Positions 22,960 through 26,920 of a DNA stretch of 26,920 nucleotides are shown here, one piece after another. This stretch comes from DASWJQ01 sp036397095. GTDB lineage: Bacteria; Chloroflexota; Anaerolineae; Anaerolineales; E44-bin32. Location of the stretch: the NCBI GenBank assembly GCA_036397095.1, contig DASWJQ010000081.1, positions 1-26,920 on the forward strand. The letters run 5' to 3'. The notes beneath the pieces were generated by a model. It did not search any database. It had not been told where the DNA came from and worked only from the letters and a program-made list of their open reading frames with translations. The number at the start of each line of letters is the position of its first letter. Positions within the stretch are counted from its first letter, which is position 1. Position numbers and translations under genes: made by a program.

Positions 22960-23853
22960 ATGAACCCCCACCGAATTTCCGTAACCGCCGCCAAGCCCCG
23001 AAAGACGGCAGTATTGACGGCATTGGCCAGCCTGGCGCTGGCGGGGCTGGCTTGCAGCGTCTTGTTTGGCCCCGATGAGACGACGCCAGAGTCGCCAAGC
23101 CTGCCGGTCGACCCGACCCAAACCGCGACGCTCGCGGGGGATGTGCCGCCTGGGCTGGCGACCGAGGCAGTCAGCGGCGTAGAGATTGAATGCGGCGGGG
23201 TCAGCCTCATACTCCCCCCGTCGCTGGCGGCGGGCGCGATTTGTGAAAGCATCACCGCCGTGCCCGAGTCTGACAGCGTCGCTCCCTGGGATGTTGGCCC
23301 CGAGCACGTCCGCCTCACGCTGGAAGGCTACCTGCTCCCGGAAACCTTCCACCTGCCACGGATTTACGTTTACCCCGCGGCCGAGTTCACCGCCATGAAC
23401 GAAACCGCCGGTGGCGTCATCGACCGGCTGCGGTCATTCCTGGTGTCCCCGCCGGCAACCTTCGAGCGGGGGATTCCCTTTCTGCCACCCTTCAATGCCG
23501 CCCAAATGCTCCGTGCCCAGGTCAGGTTCGTCGATTTCCAGGAGGGCAGCGGCGTTCGGTTTCTGACGCTCTATGGTCAGGCGTACCGCATTGTCAACAA
23601 TCACGAACTCTTCTACACGTTCCAAGGGTTGACCCACGATGACGCCTACTACGTCGCCGCGATCTTGCCCGTGTCGCATCCCAACCTGCCAGCCCAGGGG
23701 GATATCCCGCCGGATGAGTTCGAGGCCTTCGCCGAGGATTTCGATGGACACATCGCGGCGAGCGAGGCGGCGCTCAATGGCTATCCGGATGAATCGTTCA
23801 TGCCTGACCTCTCGCTGCTCGACGCACTGCTCGGGGGTTTGCAGATCGAGTAA
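22960..23853 (+). CDS. exported lipoprotein of unknown function
   Basis: A 297-aa lipoprotein with a basic N-region, a hydrophobic core and a lipobox ending GLAC (Cys32), followed by a Ser/Pro/Thr-rich linker to about residue 75. The folded part contains 'VGPEHVRLTLEGYLLPETFHLPRIYVYPAAEF' and 'FLTLYGQAYRIVNNHELFYTFQGLT', which look conserved in style with other Chloroflexota lipoproteins, but I cannot name a family. One Cys pair in the mature part (Cys at about 77 and 93) could form a disulfide. The ATG at 22960 follows GGGAGG with 7-base spacing. No operon partner follows. Confidence 0.75.
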   Translation: MNPHRISVTAAKPRKTAVLTALASLALAGLACSVLFGPDETTPESPSLPVDPTQTATLAGDVPPGLATEAVSGVEIECGGVSLILPPSLAAGAICESITAVPESDSVAPWDVGPEHVRLTLEGYLLPETFHLPRIYVYPAAEFTAMNETAGGVIDRLRSFLVSPPATFERGIPFLPPFNAAQMLRAQVRFVDFQEGSGVRFLTLYGQAYRIVNNHELFYTFQGLTHDDAYYVAAILPVSHPNLPAQGDIPPDEFEAFAEDFDGHIAASEAALNGYPDESFMPDLSLLDALLGGLQIE

Positions 23854-24037
23854 GCGCGCCGGGCGGAGCCGACCTCTTTGCTTCACATCAGCTTGCCTGC
23901 GCGGTCACGATCATCCCGCGCCCAGTCCACGCCCCCAGGCATGGGATAAATTCCTGATAGCCTCGGGGAGGCGGTTGATCCTCAGGCATGTGGTCGGTGG
24001 ACAGCCAACCTCGGCTTTGGCTGTCTGGTATGTTCGC
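23854..24037. other. convergent intergenic region
   Basis: Between the convergent lipoprotein and phosphatase genes no ORF is convincing. The right part holds a 7-bp inverted repeat described separately. Confidence 0.4.
24000..24025 (-). terminator. candidate terminator hairpin of the phosphatase gene
   Basis: GACAGCC (24000-24006) pairs with GGCTGTC (24019-24025) around a 12-base loop, 12 bases downstream of the minus-strand phosphatase stop. There is no T-run, so it is a weak or processing hairpin. Confidence 0.4.
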
Positions 24038-26350
24038 TCACCTGGAATCGTCGAGCGCCCGCAGCAGTAGACAGGTCAGATCATCGAACTGCGGCAGGCC
24101 TTCACAGAAATGGTCGACCGAGGCTTTGAGGCGCTCGAGTGCCTCCGTACTGGGTAGGCGCCGGGTGGCGATTAGCTCGGCGTGGAGACGGTCGATCCCG
24201 AACTGCTCACTCGACTGGTTGATGGCCTCGGTGATGCCGTCGGTATACAGAAGGAGCAGGTCGCCTGGTTGGAAGTCCAAGCTAGTAGACTCATACTCCG
24301 CATCGGCCACGACGCCGAGCGCCATCCCCGGCAGATGGAGCGTTGTGACGTGGTCTGCGTCAGTGCGCAGCAGCAATGGTCGGTTGTGACCGGCGTTCGC
24401 CAGGCGCAGCCGGCGGTTCGCCGGCTGATACTCGGCGTATACCGCCGTAACAAACATTCCCGAGTGTGACACGCGCACAATCTCGCGATTTACGGCGGCA
24501 AGCACCTCGGCTGGGTCGGCTGCCATACTTGCCTGCGCCCGGAACAGCGTACGGGCCATTGCCATGAATAAGGCGGCCGGTATGCCCTTGTCCGAGACAT
24601 CAGCGATTACCAAACCCCAGCGGCCGGCATCGAGGGATATAACGTCGTAGAAGTCCCCACTAACCTGCTGCGCCGGACTCCAGAAGCCGGCCAGTTCGAA
24701 AGCCTCTTCCTGTGGCAGCCGGCTGGGTAGGAACCCGGTCTGCACCGCGCTCGCCATCCGGATCTGAAGTTCGAGCCGCTCTTGCTCCAGTTCTTGGGCA
24801 TGGAGCCGGCTCAACTCCTCAACCTGCCGCGCGTTGGCAATGGCCACAGCGGCATGATTGGCGAATAAGCTGAGTCGTCGAACATCCGCCTCGTCAAACG
24901 GTGGCTTGCCGGCTCCTCGAAATAAGCTGAGCGAACCGAGTACTTGGCCGTGGTGCAGCAGTGGGATCCCAACCATCGGACCGGCCACCCCGCGTGGGAT
25001 CGCAGGCAACCGGTCAGGGTAGGAATCGTAGTCGTCGATCCGAATCGGCTGTTGTTTGGCGATCACGACGCCGTCGAGGCCGCTTGGCGGCTCGCCCACA
25101 GAGTGGACGGCATGCGGGGAGACAATCGCTTCCAGGCCGAAGTTCAGGAATCCGCTGATCAGGCCAGTGTCCGAGTCGAGGACGATGACCTCGCCTTCCG
25201 AGGCTTCAACCAGGTCGGTTGTGCGTTTGATCACCGCTTCCAAGACCGTGGTCAGGTCGAGATTGCCGGTGATATCGATCGAGCTATCGAACACGTGCTG
25301 AAGCTCGCGCTCCCTTTGCTGCGATTGCTCGAACAACTGGGCGTTGGTGATGGCGACGGCAGCCTGGTTGGCAAACAGCGTGAGCAAGCGCAAATCGTGC
25401 TCGTCGAACGGGGGCTGATCGGCCAGCCGGTCGAGCGCGATCACGCCCTTCACTACCTCGCCTGACCGCAGGGGCGCCGCCATCGTCCGTGCAATGCTGC
25501 CCGCCGGATACTGGTTGGAACGTCCCGCCCAATTATCGTAGTCGTTGACCAGGACGGGTTCTCCTGTAACAAAGGCCTGCCCGGAAACCCCCTCACCCGG
25601 CGCCAACTCAATGTCCGAGATTTCCGCCGATTGGCGGAAAGGGATCAGAGGGACGAGCTTATCTTTGGCCCCCTCATACATGCGCACATTGGCAGAACGT
25701 GCGCCGAGCAGGGTAGTAACCTGTTCGAGAATTGCTTCCAGTGTCTGTGAGAGCTCCAGGTCGCGTGTCACGCTTAGGGACACTTCGTACAAACGTGAGA
25801 GCTCTTCCAACGAACGGCGGGCCTGCTCGTAACTATGGGCATTGGTGATGGCGACCGCAGCCTGGCCGGCAAAGAGCTCCAGTAGATCCGCTGACGCAGA
25901 TGAGAATGCAGGTCCTGACGGATTCCGGTTGACGCTGACTACGCCGAGTAAGTTCTGGCCTGCCCGGATTTCAGCGGCCACCACCGAGCCGGTCACCCCG
26001 AAGGGCCATTTCTTCGAACGGCCCTCCCAACTGTCATAGTCGTCAACGAACAGAGTTCGACCGGTCTCCAGGACGGTGCCGACTGCACCTTCACCGCGAT
26101 CGTGGTTTGAGAGGTCCGCCGAAATGGGGAGGCGATGGGGTATCCAAGGGATGAGCTGATCGAGTTCCGGGTCATAACGATAGAGGTGGGCGTGGTCGGC
26201 CTCGAGCAGTTCGACCGCACCAAGCAAGATCGACTCAAGCAGAGGCTCGAGCTCCAATCTGCCAAGGATGCTGATAGTAATGACCTGTAGCCGCCGAAGA
26301 GCGGCATAGCTGAGGCTGGGCGTTGGCTGGGGATTCTTATTGTCGACCAT
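24038..26350 (-). CDS. triple-GAF SpoIIE-type serine phosphatase
   Basis: A 770-aa cytoplasmic signalling protein. Three GAF sensor domains lie at about residues 20-175, 195-340 and 360-510. Each carries a similar DDYDSW / NDYDNW / DDYDSY segment and ends in 'FAxxAAVAIxNA'. A coiled-coil linker (about 510-535) and a PP2C/SpoIIE phosphatase (about 545-765) follow. The metal-binding acids appear in GDFYD (565-569), DVSDKG (584-589), YTDGITEA and FDD (about 755-757). It probably dephosphorylates an anti-sigma-factor antagonist in response to a small ligand or redox cue. No such partner is in the window. An in-frame ATG at 26386 would add 12 residues; 26350 was preferred because the extra stretch lies in a palindrome. 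Confidence 0.88.
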   Translation of the reverse strand: MVDNKNPQPTPSLSYAALRRLQVITISILGRLELEPLLESILLGAVELLEADHAHLYRYDPELDQLIPWIPHRLPISADLSNHDRGEGAVGTVLETGRTLFVDDYDSWEGRSKKWPFGVTGSVVAAEIRAGQNLLGVVSVNRNPSGPAFSSASADLLELFAGQAAVAITNAHSYEQARRSLEELSRLYEVSLSVTRDLELSQTLEAILEQVTTLLGARSANVRMYEGAKDKLVPLIPFRQSAEISDIELAPGEGVSGQAFVTGEPVLVNDYDNWAGRSNQYPAGSIARTMAAPLRSGEVVKGVIALDRLADQPPFDEHDLRLLTLFANQAAVAITNAQLFEQSQQRERELQHVFDSSIDITGNLDLTTVLEAVIKRTTDLVEASEGEVIVLDSDTGLISGFLNFGLEAIVSPHAVHSVGEPPSGLDGVVIAKQQPIRIDDYDSYPDRLPAIPRGVAGPMVGIPLLHHGQVLGSLSLFRGAGKPPFDEADVRRLSLFANHAAVAIANARQVEELSRLHAQELEQERLELQIRMASAVQTGFLPSRLPQEEAFELAGFWSPAQQVSGDFYDVISLDAGRWGLVIADVSDKGIPAALFMAMARTLFRAQASMAADPAEVLAAVNREIVRVSHSGMFVTAVYAEYQPANRRLRLANAGHNRPLLLRTDADHVTTLHLPGMALGVVADAEYESTSLDFQPGDLLLLYTDGITEAINQSSEQFGIDRLHAELIATRRLPSTEALERLKASVDHFCEGLPQFDDLTCLLLRALDDSR

Positions 26351-26363
26351 TGCGATCACTCGG

Positions 26364-26384
26364 GTGTCGCTGCTTGCGCGACAC
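26364..26384. promoter_or_regulatory. 7-bp inverted repeat at the phosphatase 5' end
   Basis: GTGTCGC (26364-26370), a 7-base spacer and GCGACAC (26378-26384) form a perfect inverted repeat just upstream of the preferred start at 26350. It could be an operator or a leader hairpin. If the ATG at 26386 is used, it would be coding. Confidence 0.35.
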
Positions 26385-26386
26385 AT

Positions 26387-26920
26387 CCTAGCACATGCCC
26401 CGGCTCGTCCAGTCAGCCTGAGCAGAGCCCTTCCTCTTCGTGGACCGAGTACTGTTGCCTACTCTATGGGCTCCGCTGAAGCTAATCTGCGGTCAGGAGC
26501 TCACTGCCACACACGATGATGACTTCATCTTGTGCCTGCGGCGCGCTGGCTTAGATCCCCCAACCCCCTTCGGCTGGGTTGCGGAGGGTCTCCAGCATGG
26601 TATTGAGACGGGACCGAACGAGGCTGAACCCTTGGTCTGGGATCCACTGGCCTGCCTCCCGGAGATCAAGCGGCGGCTGGTTGGACTCAATTCCTCGCCC
26701 TGGTTGATCTCCATGTCGCAATCCCAGCCCGCGTGAGACAAATGTTCAGTTGACGCCTCGCTCTGCCTGGTTTGTCTCAATGCATCCCACGGAGTAGGCC
26801 TGCGGCCCCAACCTATCGATTTGCGCCGATGGTGCTTCAATACGAGTAGCTGTCAACAAAGCATTGGGCAAGGCCAAGGACGGAAATTGGCAGACTTGAC
26901 TTGGGGTGGAGCCATTGCCC
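26387..26920. other. terminal region, apparently non-coding
   Basis: No convincing gene. Short frames on both strands (plus 26440-26736, minus 26493-26840) have unnatural composition and no ribosome site. Present are a CAACCC/GGGTTG inverted repeat near 26562-26583, inside a 'GATCCCCCAACCCCC' stretch of the sort common in Chloroflexota intergenic DNA, and a 9-bp inverted repeat at 26734-26779. A gene or mobile element starting beyond the window cannot be excluded. Confidence 0.4.
26734..26779. repeat. 9-bp inverted repeat TGAGACAAA / TTTGTCTCA
   Basis: TGAGACAAA (26734-26742) and TTTGTCTCA (26771-26779) are perfect inverted copies separated by 28 bases. The arms are AT-richer than the surroundings. 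It could be an operator, a hairpin or the end of a mobile element; no transposase is visible. Confidence 0.5.

Noticed and set aside
26440..26736. 98-aa plus-strand ORF in the terminal region
   Set aside because: No ribosome site, unnatural composition, no known motif, and its end runs into the inverted repeat.

Overview
The window is GC-rich, and its gene content suggests a bacterium of the Chloroflexota (probably Anaerolineae). That placement is inferred from the BMP-type nucleoside ABC operon, lipoproteins ending their signal peptide in a 'LACS'-type lipobox, GAF/SpoIIE phosphatases and frequent GTG/TTG starts after strong Shine-Dalgarno (SD) sites. No rRNA, tRNA, CRISPR array, transposase or phage gene was seen.

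Region 1 (about 1-421) is a non-coding leader. It holds degenerate tandem GTGATTA/GGGATTA-like repeats, a good sigma-70-type promoter (TTGACT-16 bp-TATAAT) and a perfect 14-bp palindrome, TGTTACCGGTAACA. The palindrome is a classic LacI-family operator.

Region 2 (422-12563, + strand) is a compact, translationally coupled nucleoside uptake and catabolism operon. In order: ribokinase-like PfkB kinase, MtaD/SAH-deaminase-like amidohydrolase, nucleoside hydrolase, a stand-alone RarA/MgsA C-terminal-like protein, a LacI-family repressor, a BMP-family substrate-binding lipoprotein, a two-domain ABC ATPase, two permeases, a second PfkB kinase, a SAM methyltransferase and a uridine-phosphorylase-like enzyme. 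The likely logic is: capture nucleosides, import them, deaminate the base, cleave the glycosidic bond by hydrolysis or phosphorolysis, and phosphorylate the ribose or nucleoside. The repressor's recognition helix contains KMTVSR, as I remember it for E. coli GntR, whose operator has the same core as the palindrome. Regulator and site therefore support each other.

Region 3 (12564-14793) has an orphan third BMP-type permease on the - strand, whose stop codon abuts the phosphorylase stop with no bases between. Divergent from it is a cytoplasmic-looking Asp-box beta-propeller protein.

Region 4 (14794-20094) has a small membrane protein, a large lipoprotein with a papain/C39-like domain (probably on a leaderless mRNA), a DEAD-box RNA helicase behind a highly structured leader, and a ferritin-like DUF892/YciE protein.

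Region 5 (20449-23853) is an envelope lipoprotein cluster: a tandem pre-peptidase-C-like lipoprotein, a hexaheme c-type cytochrome lipoprotein with a collagen-like linker, and a conserved-looking lipoprotein of unknown function. Region 6 (24038-26350, - strand) encodes a triple-GAF SpoIIE-type phosphatase. The last ~530 bases appear non-coding but contain a 9-bp inverted repeat.

The items most worth following up are the predicted regulator/operator pair, the unusual members of the nucleoside operon (a deaminase homologue without the usual Glu, a kinase without the NXXE Glu, the methyltransferase and the RarA-C-like protein), the collagen-linked hexaheme lipoprotein and the structured helicase leader.
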